64,000 nt of DNA from Moraxella macacae 0408225. Its GTDB lineage: Bacteria; Pseudomonadota; Gammaproteobacteria; Pseudomonadales; Moraxellaceae. Shown here one piece after another: positions 29,322-39,432 of this stretch. The translations under genes and the position numbers were made by a program. Location of the stretch: contig NZ_ANIN01000001.1 of assembly GCF_000320365.1 (NCBI RefSeq), forward strand, positions 682,001-746,000. Reading direction: 5' to 3'. Each line of letters starts with the position of its first letter. The stretch's first letter is position 1. Below the pieces are notes generated by a model. That model worked only from the letters and a program-made list of their open reading frames with translations. It was not told the DNA's origin and did no database searches.

Positions 29322-29681
29322 ATGAAATTTCAATCAATTGCATTATCTGCATTGTTGGCAACTTTGGCATTAACTGGTTGTTCAAAACCAGCTGAAGAAG
29401 CTCATGAAGCAAAAGTTGAAGCAGTAGAGGCTGCCTCTGTTGCTATGGCTGATGCCGCATCTGCACCACATGATGATGCTACCCAACAAGCCGCTTCTGT
29501 TGCTATGGCTGCTGCAACCACAGCATCTATCGCTGCTGAAAATGCATCTGACGCCGCTGCAATGGGTAATGACGCCGCCGCTGAACAAGCAGAAGCAACT
29601 GCTGAAAACGCAGAAGAAGCTGCTAAAGAAGCCGCTGATGCTACCAAAGATGCTGTTGACGGTGTTAAAGAAGCAAAATAA
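29322..29681 (+). CDS. Small alanine-rich coiled-coil lipoprotein
   Basis: LALTGC lipobox followed by an Ala/Glu/Asp-rich helical region; RBS aggag and terminator present. Confidence 0.75.
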   Translation: MKFQSIALSALLATLALTGCSKPAEEAHEAKVEAVEAASVAMADAASAPHDDATQQAASVAMAAATTASIAAENASDAAAMGNDAAAEQAEATAENAEEAAKEAADATKDAVDGVKEAK

Positions 29682-29700
29682 TCAAATTTTAAAATTTGAC

Positions 29701-29729
29701 AAAAAAAGGAACATTGCGTTCCTTTTTTT
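29701..29729 (+). terminator. Intrinsic terminator
   Basis: AAAAAAAGGAAC-attgc-GTTCCTTTTTTT. Confidence 0.85.
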
Positions 29730-29761
29730 GTTTTTGATGTGTTGTTTTTTTTGCGTGGATT

Positions 29762-30727
29762 TTATAGTGTTTTTACGATGACGCTTTTACATGGGGCGTT
29801 TTTTTGCCAGTTTGCCAATGTTTGTTGGTTGATTTGTTGGTCTAAATCCATGGGCAAGGGCAAAAACACGCATCCGCCAGATCCTGTCATGCGTGGCGTG
29901 GTTTTGCTGCTATCTGCCAAGTTTTGTAAATATTTGAGTGCTTGACAAACAGGCTGTGATAACAGGCTAACAATTGGCTCAAATACATTGATAAAATCTT
30001 TGCTTAAATGGTCGCAAAAATCCGCGGTATGTTGGCGTAAAAATGCGTGAGATAGGGTTTGGCAGTTGCGCTGTAAATTACAATTTGCAAACAATTGTTT
30101 GGTATTGATATGAGAATTTGGCATTAGCAACAATAATTGCTGTGGGGGCAGTGTAATTGGCGTTAGCAGCTCACCAATTCCCTCGCCAATTGCACTTTGT
30201 CCAAGGATAAAAATTGGCACATCTGCCCCAAGGCTTGCTCCAATTTGGATTAACTCTGTTTGGCTAAGCTGTAGTTGCCAAATTTCGTTGAGTGTGGTTA
30301 ACGTTGTTGCGCAGTTAGATGAACCGCCACCAAGTCCTGCTCCCATTGGCAATTTTTTGGTTAAATGAATGTCAATGATTGGCAATTGGCTGATTTGTGC
30401 AATGCTTAATTTTTGTTGATTTTTGGCAAATTCCAATAGGGCAAGCCCGGCTTTGGCGATTAAATTATCCGACAAATTTTCGGTAATTGTTTGATTGGCG
30501 TGATTTTCTTGTTGTATGGTTAACCGAATCGGTAAATTGTTGTGGTTAAAATTAGCAGGAATTTGTTGATTGGTTGGACAAAACGTCAGCGCGTCATACA
30601 AATCAATCAAGCGAAAAACGGTTTGTAAATTGTGATAGCCGTCATCACGTTTGCCTGTAATGTGCAAAAACAAATTGATTTTGGCAAAAGCGTGTTTGGT
30701 AAGAGATTGATTGGATAAACTTGGCAT
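29762..30727 (-). CDS. ispE: 4-(cytidine 5'-diphospho)-2-C-methyl-D-erythritol kinase
   Basis: AFAKINLFLHITGKRDDGYHNLQTVF, KKLPMGAGLGGGSSNCATTL. Confidence 0.95.
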   Translation of the reverse strand: MPSLSNQSLTKHAFAKINLFLHITGKRDDGYHNLQTVFRLIDLYDALTFCPTNQQIPANFNHNNLPIRLTIQQENHANQTITENLSDNLIAKAGLALLEFAKNQQKLSIAQISQLPIIDIHLTKKLPMGAGLGGGSSNCATTLTTLNEIWQLQLSQTELIQIGASLGADVPIFILGQSAIGEGIGELLTPITLPPQQLLLLMPNSHINTKQLFANCNLQRNCQTLSHAFLRQHTADFCDHLSKDFINVFEPIVSLLSQPVCQALKYLQNLADSSKTTPRMTGSGGCVFLPLPMDLDQQINQQTLANWQKNAPCKSVIVKTL

Positions 30728-30850
30728 GGTTTAGGTTGGCAGATTTTGTGGCAGATATTGATAGTTTAGCCCAAAAAAAGGCACAATACAATCAATCTGT
30801 GCAATCAATCCATACAATAAAAAATCCATGCGTAAAAAACGCACACAATA

Positions 30851-30878
30851 AAAAACCACTTAATCATAAGTGGTTTTT
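30851..30878 (-). terminator. Intrinsic terminator downstream of tRNA-Gly
   Basis: AAAAACCACTTA-atca-TAAGTGGTTTTT. Confidence 0.8.
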
Positions 30879-30884
30879 AGAATT

Positions 30885-30960
<76 letters not shown>

Positions 30961-31153
30961 ATTTTAAATCAACAAACTTTTACAAACAAACTTTCACAAG
31001 ATTTTTTGTTTGTCTGTTGTTTCGTTGTGTTGCATATTATAAGGATTTTTAAAACCAAGTCAAGCACTTTTTTTAAATTTTTTCAAAAATTTTATAGATG
31101 ATTGATTTTTATAAAAATTTATTTTAAAGATTGTGGTTTTTTTGGTTGCTTGG

Positions 31154-31654
31154 CTATCCATTGTTAGAAAGCCATAAACTTTTGGTGCTATCGGCGTAAA
31201 ACTCTTGTTTCCATACAGGAATGTCTGATTTTATGCTATCTAGCAACCAGCGACACGCATCAAAAGCAGGATAACGGTGATGGGCGGTAACGCCAATCCA
31301 TACCGCCATATCACCCACGTTAAGATCGCCAATGCGATGCAGAGCAATAGCGTGCTGTATGTCAAATTTTTCTTTGGCGTGTTGTATGATTTTTTTGCCT
31401 TGATTGAGGGCAAGTTTTTCATAGCCATAATAGGTCAAATGGGTAACCGTGCGTTTATTATTGTGGTTACGCACCCACCCTTCAAAGGTTGCCAACGCTC
31501 CACAGTTGTTGTTTAATAGTGCTGTTTTTAGCTGTCTGTCATCAATGGGTTTGTCAAGCAGAGCAAAACCATGATGAATCGCGGTTTGATATGCTTCATA
31601 TTCGCTAAGTGATATGCTTGATGAGTTTTGGTGTGGTTTTTTATTCAAAACCAT
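31154..31654 (-). CDS. moaE: Molybdopterin synthase catalytic subunit MoaE
   Basis: GALATFEGWVRNHNNKRTVTHLTYYGYEKLA, ALHRIGDLNVGDMAVWIGV, PVWKQEFY. Confidence 0.92.
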   Translation of the reverse strand: MVLNKKPHQNSSSISLSEYEAYQTAIHHGFALLDKPIDDRQLKTALLNNNCGALATFEGWVRNHNNKRTVTHLTYYGYEKLALNQGKKIIQHAKEKFDIQHAIALHRIGDLNVGDMAVWIGVTAHHRYPAFDACRWLLDSIKSDIPVWKQEFYADSTKSLWLSNNG

Positions 31655-31655
31655 A

Positions 31656-31934
31656 TTAACCTCCTGCCACAGGCGGAATGAATGCCAATATATCACCGTG
31701 ATTGATGGGTGTTTGCCAATTGCTAAATTCATGATTGATAGCGACGGCGATTTTGTCTTTACTCAATGAAAAATTGTATTTTTGCGATAATTTGTCAAAA
31801 ATTTGCCCAGCGGTTTCGTCATTTACCATAAGCTGTTCTTCGTCAATGCCTGCATGATCGGCAAGACTGGCAAAGTACAATACGTTAATTTTTTTATCAT
31901 GAATTTTATGACTGTCATTACAAATATTTGGCAT
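31656..31934 (-). CDS. moaD: Molybdopterin synthase sulfur-carrier subunit MoaD
   Basis: ThiS/MoaD fold, C-terminal ILAFIPPVAGG. Confidence 0.9.
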   Translation of the reverse strand: MPNICNDSHKIHDKKINVLYFASLADHAGIDEEQLMVNDETAGQIFDKLSQKYNFSLSKDKIAVAINHEFSNWQTPINHGDILAFIPPVAGG

Positions 31935-32430
31935 AATCAGATTTTCCTCCGGTTTTATTAACCAAGCAAATATCACCAATCACAATGTCATTGCTAAGCG
32001 TTTTGGTATTGGGCGTTTTGGTACTAAGTGCTTTGGTCATGTCATAGATGGTCAAACACGCGACAGATACCGCGGTAAGGGCTTCCATTTCTACGCCAGT
32101 TTTGTGGGTGGTTTTGGCAGTGGCACTAACCACAAGAGCATGATTGACATCATCATAATCAAAATCCATTTTTACCGTGTCAAGCGCTAAGGCATGACAT
32201 AGTGGAATAAGCTCGTGGGTTTTTTTCGCTCCCATAATGCCTGCAATGTGAGCTATGGCGGTGATCGATCCTTTTTTGGTCTGTCCGCAGGCTTGCTTTA
32301 TTTTGGTGTAAATGTTTGGTGCAAAAACAACCTTGCCTGTGGCTGTGGCGGTGCGTGCAGTCGTGGGTTTATCGGCGATATCGACCATTGTGATATTACC
32401 GTTTGCGTCTAAGTGGGTTAAATTTGGCAT
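31918..32430 (-). CDS. moaC: Cyclic pyranopterin monophosphate synthase MoaC
   Basis: MVDIADKPTTARTATATGKV, LIPLCHALALD, GVEMEALTAVSVACLTIYDMTKA. Confidence 0.95.
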   Translation of the reverse strand: MPNLTHLDANGNITMVDIADKPTTARTATATGKVVFAPNIYTKIKQACGQTKKGSITAIAHIAGIMGAKKTHELIPLCHALALDTVKMDFDYDDVNHALVVSATAKTTHKTGVEMEALTAVSVACLTIYDMTKALSTKTPNTKTLSNDIVIGDICLVNKTGGKSDYAKYL

Positions 32431-32453
32431 GGCTTGTCTTCTTTAATTAGGTT

Positions 32454-33098
32454 TTAAAATTGGGTTAATGGGTTAAAATATTGCAAAGCATGCTGAAATT
32501 CAGCAAGGGTATTAAAATTTGCCAAATTTTGCCAACCGGTATCCATGGCAATTTTTTGTACAGATTTGTCTTTCAAAAACTTCATGACAGAGCGTTCCCC
32601 ATTATCCAAATAGGTTTTTAGATCGGTTATCAAATCCAAACGATACAGTCCAAGCAGTGGGTAATCTTTATCGTTATGCGTAAGATAAATCACTTGACTA
32701 TTAGGTTTTGCTTTAATAAGTTTATTATATAGCTTATCAATACCGATTAAATTATCACAGCTTGCTACCAAAATGTAATCACCAGTTAGCCTGTGATTTT
32801 GACAATAAACAAACGCATTTAGCAAGCATGATAACGCCCCTGCGTTTTTTATATAATCACTGATCGCGATAACATCATTTGGCAGGCTAAATTTTTTGTC
32901 ATTATTGCCGATTAAAATTGTAATTGAGTGGTTTATGTTGCTAATCGTGTTGCTAATTTGTTTGGCGTGCTGAATATGAAAATTAAGCAAAGTATCGCTA
33001 TTGGCGTTATTGCTTGGTATGGGCAATAATGCTTTGGGTGAGCCCATGCGAGAGGATTGCCCTCCTGCTAAAATTAAGATGCCAGATAGCGTTATCAT
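32454..33098 (-). CDS. mobA: Molybdenum cofactor guanylyltransferase MobA
   Basis: ILAGGQSSRMGSPKALL nucleotidyltransferase motif; moa cluster context. Confidence 0.85.
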   Translation of the reverse strand: MITLSGILILAGGQSSRMGSPKALLPIPSNNANSDTLLNFHIQHAKQISNTISNINHSITILIGNNDKKFSLPNDVIAISDYIKNAGALSCLLNAFVYCQNHRLTGDYILVASCDNLIGIDKLYNKLIKAKPNSQVIYLTHNDKDYPLLGLYRLDLITDLKTYLDNGERSVMKFLKDKSVQKIAMDTGWQNLANFNTLAEFQHALQYFNPLTQF

Positions 33099-33129
33099 GT
33101 TAATACTTAATCGGTTAATGTTTAATTGG

Positions 33130-33708
33130 TTAATGCTTAGGATTTTGGCGCATAAGATGCGGTACAAAATTACAAGGAAGCGTGCGATTGTCCAGTTGTT
33201 GTTGTAAAATTCCTAGCCAACCTGTGCGACACGCTCCTGTTGATCCGGGCAAACAAAAAATCACTGTATTGTTTGCCATGCCTGCTATTGCCCGAGATTG
33301 TAACGTACTCATGCCAATTTCATCTTTTGAGAGCAGGCGAAACATCTCTCCAAAACCGTCTACCGATTTATCAAACAATACTGCCACCGCCTCAGGCATA
33401 TTGTCTCGCCCATAAAAACCCGTGCCACCTGTGGTAATCACCGCGTGAACATTTGGGTTGGCAATCCAGTTGCTAATCACCGCGCGAATTTGATAAATGT
33501 CATCAGTGGTTAAAGTTCGCTCAAACAACGTATGCCCTGCCTCAATGATACTGTCTGCCAAATATTTGCCCGAGGTATCTTCATTTAGTGTGCGTGTGTC
33601 TGATACGGTTAACACCGCGATATTTAAAGGGATAAACGGTTTGGCGGTTTTTGGGCTATCTGTATGGTTGTTGGTTGTGTGAACAGAATGGTTGCAAAGT
33701 TTACACAT
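33130..33708 (-). CDS. moaB: Molybdenum cofactor biosynthesis protein B
   Basis: AVLTVSDTRTLNEDTSGKYLADSI, VITTGGTGFYGRDNMPEAV, CLPGSTGACRTGW. Confidence 0.93.
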   Translation of the reverse strand: MCKLCNHSVHTTNNHTDSPKTAKPFIPLNIAVLTVSDTRTLNEDTSGKYLADSIIEAGHTLFERTLTTDDIYQIRAVISNWIANPNVHAVITTGGTGFYGRDNMPEAVAVLFDKSVDGFGEMFRLLSKDEIGMSTLQSRAIAGMANNTVIFCLPGSTGACRTGWLGILQQQLDNRTLPCNFVPHLMRQNPKH

Positions 33709-33740
33709 GACGTCTCCTAGGTAAATTAAAATTATGTAAT

Positions 33741-33788
33741 GTTTTAACAAATGTTTTAACAAATCTTTTAACAAATGTTTTAACAAGC
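33741..33788. repeat. 12-bp tandem repeat GTTTTAACAAAT, 4 copies (imperfect)
   Basis: Direct reading, between moaA and moaB. Confidence 0.9.
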
Positions 33789-33824
33789 AATTGGCAAAAT
33801 CGTTGCCAAAACCGCGGACAAAAA

Positions 33825-34889
33825 CTAACCACCAACCAAGGATAAATTTTTCATCAATCCGCTATGAGTGTTTAGATCATGATGTTCAGGTTTAATTGGC
33901 ATTAGGTTTTGTAGCGCATCAATCAACCCTGGCGTGTCATTATTTTGTAAAAACTTACGAATGTCGTAATTTTGACTGTCAAACAAGCACAAATGCACCT
34001 TGCCAAGACTGCTAACACGCAAGCGGTTACAACTGTTACAAAAATTTTTGTGATATGGTTCAATAATGCCAATGCTGCCTGCGTAATCAGTATGAACGTA
34101 TTCAAGGGCAGGGCCGTCATCGCTGTGTTTTGGGCGTAATTTCCAACCGTTTTTGGCAAGGTGATTTTTAATGAGTGTCGCGGTTTGGTTTTGGGCAAAA
34201 AACAGATCTTGATTGTCTGAAGTTTGCATAAACTCAATAAAACGGTAAGTTACAGGGCGGTTTTTGACAAAATCAAGGACGGACATCAGATTGTCATAAA
34301 CGGTATCTGCCCTTAAAATACCATTCATCTTTAGGTGAATGTCGGTGGTATCAAGCAATGTATCCACATCTTGTAACAATGTAGCCAGTGTATCAAAACC
34401 TGTGATTTTTTTGAACACTTTCGGATTAAAACTGTCTACGCTAAGGTTGAGTTGATTTAACCCGGCTTGTTGCCAAGCGGATAAATGTTTGTGCAGTTTA
34501 TAGCCGTTTGATGAGATGGCTGTTTTGGCAATGCCATGCGATTTAACGATGGCAATGATATCACCAAGATCACGCCGAACAGACGGTTCACCTCCTGTTA
34601 GACGCACTTTTTTTGTACCAAGGCGTTTAAAACCGTCAATGAGTGTGTCAATTTCAGACAATGTAAGCTCGTTGTTTGGGCGTTTGCCTTGATAGCCATT
34701 TGGTAAGCAATAATCACAACGAAAATTGCAAAAATCAGTAATTGACAAGCGTAAATAAGTCAGTTGTCTATGAAATTTATCAATCAAAACAGGTGTGTGC
34801 GTTTGGTTTTGTAAATCGTGTGTGGGCGATTGACCGATACCGATCGCTGTTTTAAGGTGAGATGACGAGCCGATTGACAAGGTTTTCAT
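33825..34889 (-). CDS. moaA: GTP 3',8-cyclase MoaA
   Basis: YLRLSITDFCNFRCDYCLP radical-SAM motif, LTGGEPSVRRDL, FCNSCNRLRVSSLGKVHLCLF. Confidence 0.95.
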   Translation of the reverse strand: MKTLSIGSSSHLKTAIGIGQSPTHDLQNQTHTPVLIDKFHRQLTYLRLSITDFCNFRCDYCLPNGYQGKRPNNELTLSEIDTLIDGFKRLGTKKVRLTGGEPSVRRDLGDIIAIVKSHGIAKTAISSNGYKLHKHLSAWQQAGLNQLNLSVDSFNPKVFKKITGFDTLATLLQDVDTLLDTTDIHLKMNGILRADTVYDNLMSVLDFVKNRPVTYRFIEFMQTSDNQDLFFAQNQTATLIKNHLAKNGWKLRPKHSDDGPALEYVHTDYAGSIGIIEPYHKNFCNSCNRLRVSSLGKVHLCLFDSQNYDIRKFLQNNDTPGLIDALQNLMPIKPEHHDLNTHSGLMKNLSLVGG

Positions 34890-35159
34890 TATAATTTTGT
34901 GCTAAGCGTTGCCTAAGTTTTTGGTTTGCTGGTTATTATAAAAGATTTTTTTGTGCAAAAATACTCAACCAATGGTAAAAAAACTACTACTTTAGCAGTA
35001 TATTTTTAGCAGTGTGTTTTGGCAACATGTTTTGGCAACATGTTGTGGCTTTGCACTGCGTTGTGGCTTTGAGTTGTGTTTTGCTAAAAATTAATGCTTT
35101 TTTGGGGCAAATTGATTAAACTATACACTTTAAAAAATTAACCCATTCACGTAAAACCT

Positions 35160-35762
35160 ATGCAAAAAAAACGCTTTGCTCTTGCCGTTATCGTTATCGC
35201 AGCGACCGCTTGTGCCATACCGCCTTTGCCGGAACCTCGTCCCAGTCATTGGGCAAAACTTATTGAAGCGGATAGTAATTTTTATCAAGTGGACGACCAG
35301 CTTTTTCGAAGTGAACAGATGTTGTCTGAAGATATAAACCTGTTAAAATCGCAAAACATTCATGCAATTATTAACTTGCGTTATTTTAACCGTGATGAAA
35401 ATGAAGAGCAACTTAACAATAAGAATTTTACTTTAATCAATCACCCGTTAAAAACGTGGGCGGTAACCCCAGAACAACTTGCTAAAATTTTGTTGGAAAT
35501 TGACAATCAACAAAAACTAGGCAAAAAAGTATTGGTGCATTGTTATCACGGTTCTGACCGAACAGGGATTGTGATTGCTATGTATCGGATTATTCAGCAA
35601 AACTGGACAATTGAGCAAGCCAAACAAGAAATGCTACAAGGTGGCTATGGTTATCACAGCATTTGGCAAAATTTGATCAATCTTTTGACCAAAGAAAAAG
35701 TCAATCAAGTACACAAAATTTACCTTCAACTCAAAAACAATAACAATAACAATAACAATTAA
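35160..35762 (+). CDS. Dual-specificity/tyrosine phosphatase-like lipoprotein with poly-Asn C-terminus
   Basis: Lipobox-like ATAC; VHCYHGSDRTGIV CX5R active site; C-terminal NNNNNNNN from an aataac hexanucleotide repeat. Confidence 0.82.
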   Translation: MQKKRFALAVIVIAATACAIPPLPEPRPSHWAKLIEADSNFYQVDDQLFRSEQMLSEDINLLKSQNIHAIINLRYFNRDENEEQLNNKNFTLINHPLKTWAVTPEQLAKILLEIDNQQKLGKKVLVHCYHGSDRTGIVIAMYRIIQQNWTIEQAKQEMLQGGYGYHSIWQNLINLLTKEKVNQVHKIYLQLKNNNNNNNN

Positions 35763-35782
35763 AAAAACCAAATAGGTGGCGT

Positions 35783-37207
35783 GTGAATATTAAACGTTTG
35801 TTGGGCGAAACGATTATTTATGGGATTGGGGCAATTTTGCCACGGATTATCACTTTTTTATTAAATCCTTTATATATCAATTATATAGACAAAGAAGCCT
35901 TTGCAATTTTTACCAGTTTATATGCGTGGATCGCGTTTATCAACATCATGCTAACTTTTGGTTTTGAAACCTCGTATTTTCGCTATGCAGGCGAGAATGG
36001 CATGCATCAAAAAGTGTTTAATACCTCGTTTTGGTTTGTAACCGGTCTTGCAACGCTATTTTTGCTCGTGATTTTGTTGTTGAATTATCCGCTTGCTGTT
36101 TTGTTGGATTATGCAAAAAACCCTGAGTATTTACGTTGGTTTGCGTGGATCGCGTTTTTTGATGCTGTGTGTACCATACCGTTTGCGTGGTTGCGTTTTC
36201 ACAACAAACCCATTAGGTATTCCGTCATTCGCGTGTCGTCTATTTTGATTCAGACGGTGCTTGTGATTGTTTTATTTCGTTTTGTGTCTGTGGATTTTGC
36301 CAAAAGTATCGGCTTGCATCAGCAAGTTTCTTACCCATTTTTTAGTAATTTGGTGGCAAGTTTTGCAACTTTTGTCATGTTATTGCCAATCATTGTCAAA
36401 GTAAAATTTGATTTTGATAAAGATTTGTTTAAAAAAATGTTAAACTATTCTTATCCTGTAATGTTGGCAGGATTGGCATTTATGGTGAATGAAAATTTTG
36501 ACAAAATCATGCAATATTATTGGATTGACAAAGGCGATGCAGGGGCATATGGTGGCGTGTATAAATTAGCAGTACTAATGACACTTTTTGTTACAGCTTA
36601 TCGTATGGGCATTGAGCCGTTTTTGTTTAAACAAATGAAAAATGCCGATGCCACCAAAACTTATGCCACACTGACCGAGTATTTTACCTTGTTTGCATCT
36701 GTTGTAGCCTTAGGGATTATTGCCAATATTTCTTGGCTTAAACGCCTGTTTATCACAGATAGCAGTTATTGGACGGCAATAGATATTGTACCGATTATTG
36801 TGATTGCCAATTTGTTTTTTGGGATTTATTACAATTTATCCACTTGGTATAAAGTTACCGATCGCACCAAAATTGGCACGGCAATTTCTTGGTTTGGAGC
36901 GGGGCTTACGATTTTATTGCACGTTTTATTTTTGCAAAAATACGGTTTTATGGTGTCAGCTTGGGTAACGCTTGTGGTGTATGTTAGCATGACGGCAATT
37001 TCGTATGTTTTGGGACAAAAAATATATCCAATTCCGTATAAAACCAAAAAAATCACCGGATTTTTGGCAATTTTAATGCTGTTTAGCGTGATTATTGTGA
37101 GTGTTTTTGCGATGAACTTTTGGTTATCCAACGCACTGCTGTTGATTTATATTGCTTTGGTGCTGTTTGTGGAGCAAGATTTATTAAAAAAAATGCTTAG
37201 GGGTTAA
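35783..37207 (+). CDS. Polysaccharide flippase/oligosaccharide transporter (Wzx/MATE-like)
   Basis: MNIKRLLGETIIYGIGAILPRIITFLLNPLYINY plus 12-14 hydrophobic segments. Confidence 0.85.
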   Translation: MNIKRLLGETIIYGIGAILPRIITFLLNPLYINYIDKEAFAIFTSLYAWIAFINIMLTFGFETSYFRYAGENGMHQKVFNTSFWFVTGLATLFLLVILLLNYPLAVLLDYAKNPEYLRWFAWIAFFDAVCTIPFAWLRFHNKPIRYSVIRVSSILIQTVLVIVLFRFVSVDFAKSIGLHQQVSYPFFSNLVASFATFVMLLPIIVKVKFDFDKDLFKKMLNYSYPVMLAGLAFMVNENFDKIMQYYWIDKGDAGAYGGVYKLAVLMTLFVTAYRMGIEPFLFKQMKNADATKTYATLTEYFTLFASVVALGIIANISWLKRLFITDSSYWTAIDIVPIIVIANLFFGIYYNLSTWYKVTDRTKIGTAISWFGAGLTILLHVLFLQKYGFMVSAWVTLVVYVSMTAISYVLGQKIYPIPYKTKKITGFLAILMLFSVIIVSVFAMNFWLSNALLLIYIALVLFVEQDLLKKMLRG

Positions 37208-37344
37208 AAAGCAATAAAAAATCATAGATTTTTGCTTAGATTTTCCCTTATAATAGTAGGGAAAATATTACAAACATCGCACATTGTGTTAAAAAATGTC
37301 AATACATGGCGGTGCAACCCTTGAAAATAAAGAGAATGTAACGA

Positions 37345-37914
37345 ATGAAAAAAGTAGTTATGCTATCAGCTGTTGCCATGCTAAGCCTAGCGGGTGTCGC
37401 TGTCAGCCAAGCCGAACCGACAGCCAGTGCTACCGCTTCTAGCGTTGCACCAGCAACCAGTGCTACCGCCAGTGCCACTGCCAGCGTTGCATCAGCACCA
37501 ACACCAGCAAAAAAAGAAGAAATTCCACAAGATCCACCACAAGTCCAAAAATTAATTGCGTTATACCCAAATCTAATCGCGCGCATCGCCCCTCAAGGCA
37601 AAGTGTGTTTTGAGGGCAAAGAGTGTGATATCACCATCGCAGCTCAACTTGGTCCTGCCGATCCAAACAATCCGCGTGATGGCAAAACCATTTACGAGGG
37701 CGTTTGTCATACTTGTCATGCCACAGGTTTGTTAGGATCGCCAAAATTTGGTGATAAAGCAAGTTGGTCAGCTAGGATTGGTAAAGGCAAAACCACGTTG
37801 CATAACAATGCAATTAACGGTTTTAATGCCATGCCTGCCAAAGGTGGTAAAGCAGATTTATTAGATGTTGAAGTTACCAATGCGGTTGATTATATGTTAG
37901 ATAGTGTTAAGTAA
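37345..37914 (+). CDS. c-type cytochrome, cytochrome c5 family
   Basis: Signal peptide, GVCHTCHATGLLGSPKFGD heme-binding site, distal MPAKGG. Confidence 0.9.
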   Translation: MKKVVMLSAVAMLSLAGVAVSQAEPTASATASSVAPATSATASATASVASAPTPAKKEEIPQDPPQVQKLIALYPNLIARIAPQGKVCFEGKECDITIAAQLGPADPNNPRDGKTIYEGVCHTCHATGLLGSPKFGDKASWSARIGKGKTTLHNNAINGFNAMPAKGGKADLLDVEVTNAVDYMLDSVK

Positions 37915-37971
37915 TGGTTGGTATGTTTAACAAAACAAAGTAACAAGTTAACAAATAAAAAGTTAACAAAT

Positions 37972-38002
37972 AAAAAAGCACAATTTGTTTTGTGCTTTTT
38001 TT
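37972..38002 (+). terminator. Intrinsic terminator
   Basis: AAAAAAGCACAA-tttgttt-TTGTGCTTTTTTT region. Confidence 0.75.
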
Positions 38003-38052
38003 GTGGTTAAAGATTTTTGTGGTTAAAGATTACGGATAAAAGGTTTTAGATC

Positions 38053-39090
38053 TTAATAACCCAAACTGGTTAATGCCCTTTCATCATCGCTCCAACCTTT
38101 TTTCACTTTTACCCACAGGGTTAGCATGATTTTTTTCTCAAACATTTTTTCCATGTCAAGGCGTGCATCCATACCAATTTGTTTGATTTTTTCACCGCCC
38201 TCGCCGATGATAATGGTTTTTTGTCCTTTGCGTTCCACAAAAATCGTCGCATCAATAAAGGTTATCGCTTTGCGCCATTTGCCAGTTGTTGGATCTTGAT
38301 GGGCGGCTTCATCTTTAAACGTATCAATTTGTACGGTCAGATCGTACGGAATTTCATCACCACACGTTCGCATGACTTTTTCGCGAATGATTTCACTTGC
38401 CAAAAAACGCTCCGAACGGTCAGTCATTTGTTCGGCATTGTAAATCGGTTCACAAATTGGCAAATGCTTGTGAATAACGCTTAATAACGTATCTAAGTTA
38501 TGTCCACGCAAGGCGGAGATCGGTATAACATCGCTAAAAATGCCTGTATTGTGAAGTTTTTCTAACAAAGCCAACAAATCACCCTTATGTTTAATTGTAT
38601 CGCTTTTGTTAATCACAGCAATGATGGGTAGATTTAAGTTTTGCAGTTTTGAAAATACCAATTCATCATCACCAACCCATTTTAAACCATCTACCACAAA
38701 CAATACCACATCTACATCAGCCAAGGCAGATGTTGCGGTTTGGTTCATGCGTTCGTTAATCATACGCACTTCTTTGGCGTGAATGCCAGGCGTGTCTACA
38801 AAAATTGCCTGCATGTCGTCATCGGTATAAATGCCCATAATTCGGTGGCGAGTGGTCTGTGGTTTACGCGAGGTAATGGATAATTTTTGCCCCAAAATAT
38901 GATTCATCAGTGTGGATTTACCAACATTTGGACGGCCGACAATAGCAATATGACCGGTGCGAAAATCTTCGTTGTGTTTGGTTTTTTGTTCGCTGTTAAA
39001 AAATTGGCTGATAATGTTTTGATTGATGGTATCGGCTTGATTGACGGTATTTTGGCTGTCATTGTTTAAATTTTCTACATGATTTGACAT
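38053..39090 (-). CDS. era: GTPase Era
   Basis: GRPNVGKSTLMNHILGQKLSITSRKPQTTRHRIMGI, KH domain IIIGEGGEKIKQIGMDARLDMEKMFEKKIMLTLWVKVKKGW. Confidence 0.96.
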   Translation of the reverse strand: MSNHVENLNNDSQNTVNQADTINQNIISQFFNSEQKTKHNEDFRTGHIAIVGRPNVGKSTLMNHILGQKLSITSRKPQTTRHRIMGIYTDDDMQAIFVDTPGIHAKEVRMINERMNQTATSALADVDVVLFVVDGLKWVGDDELVFSKLQNLNLPIIAVINKSDTIKHKGDLLALLEKLHNTGIFSDVIPISALRGHNLDTLLSVIHKHLPICEPIYNAEQMTDRSERFLASEIIREKVMRTCGDEIPYDLTVQIDTFKDEAAHQDPTTGKWRKAITFIDATIFVERKGQKTIIIGEGGEKIKQIGMDARLDMEKMFEKKIMLTLWVKVKKGWSDDERALTSLGY

Positions 39091-39432
39091 AAAATAAACT
39101 CTTAGCTTTGATAACTATTAATAATCAATAAGTTGGTTTTTTACCTATTATAAGGTAAATATAAAAAGATTTCCGTTGTTTTTTATTGTTTTTTAACTGA
39201 ATTATTTTTAAAAACCAAATTGTTTGTTGAATGCCAAAACAAGGCAACTACAGACTTTAAGACTGATTATAAACCTTGCGTAACAAATAAATTTTGCATA
39301 ATGATAAAAAATATAGTAGCATACGCAAAATATTTTACAGATAAAACAATATTTTACAGACAGTTGCGACAATCAATCATGACTTAATCAGCTATGTCAA
39401 AACTAAATTAACCCAATCATCTATAAAAAACC

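Noticed and set aside
29402-29647. Antisense Ala/Ser-rich ORF opposite the small lipoprotein
   Set aside because: Mirror of GC-biased Ala codons; the plus strand has the signal peptide, RBS and terminator.
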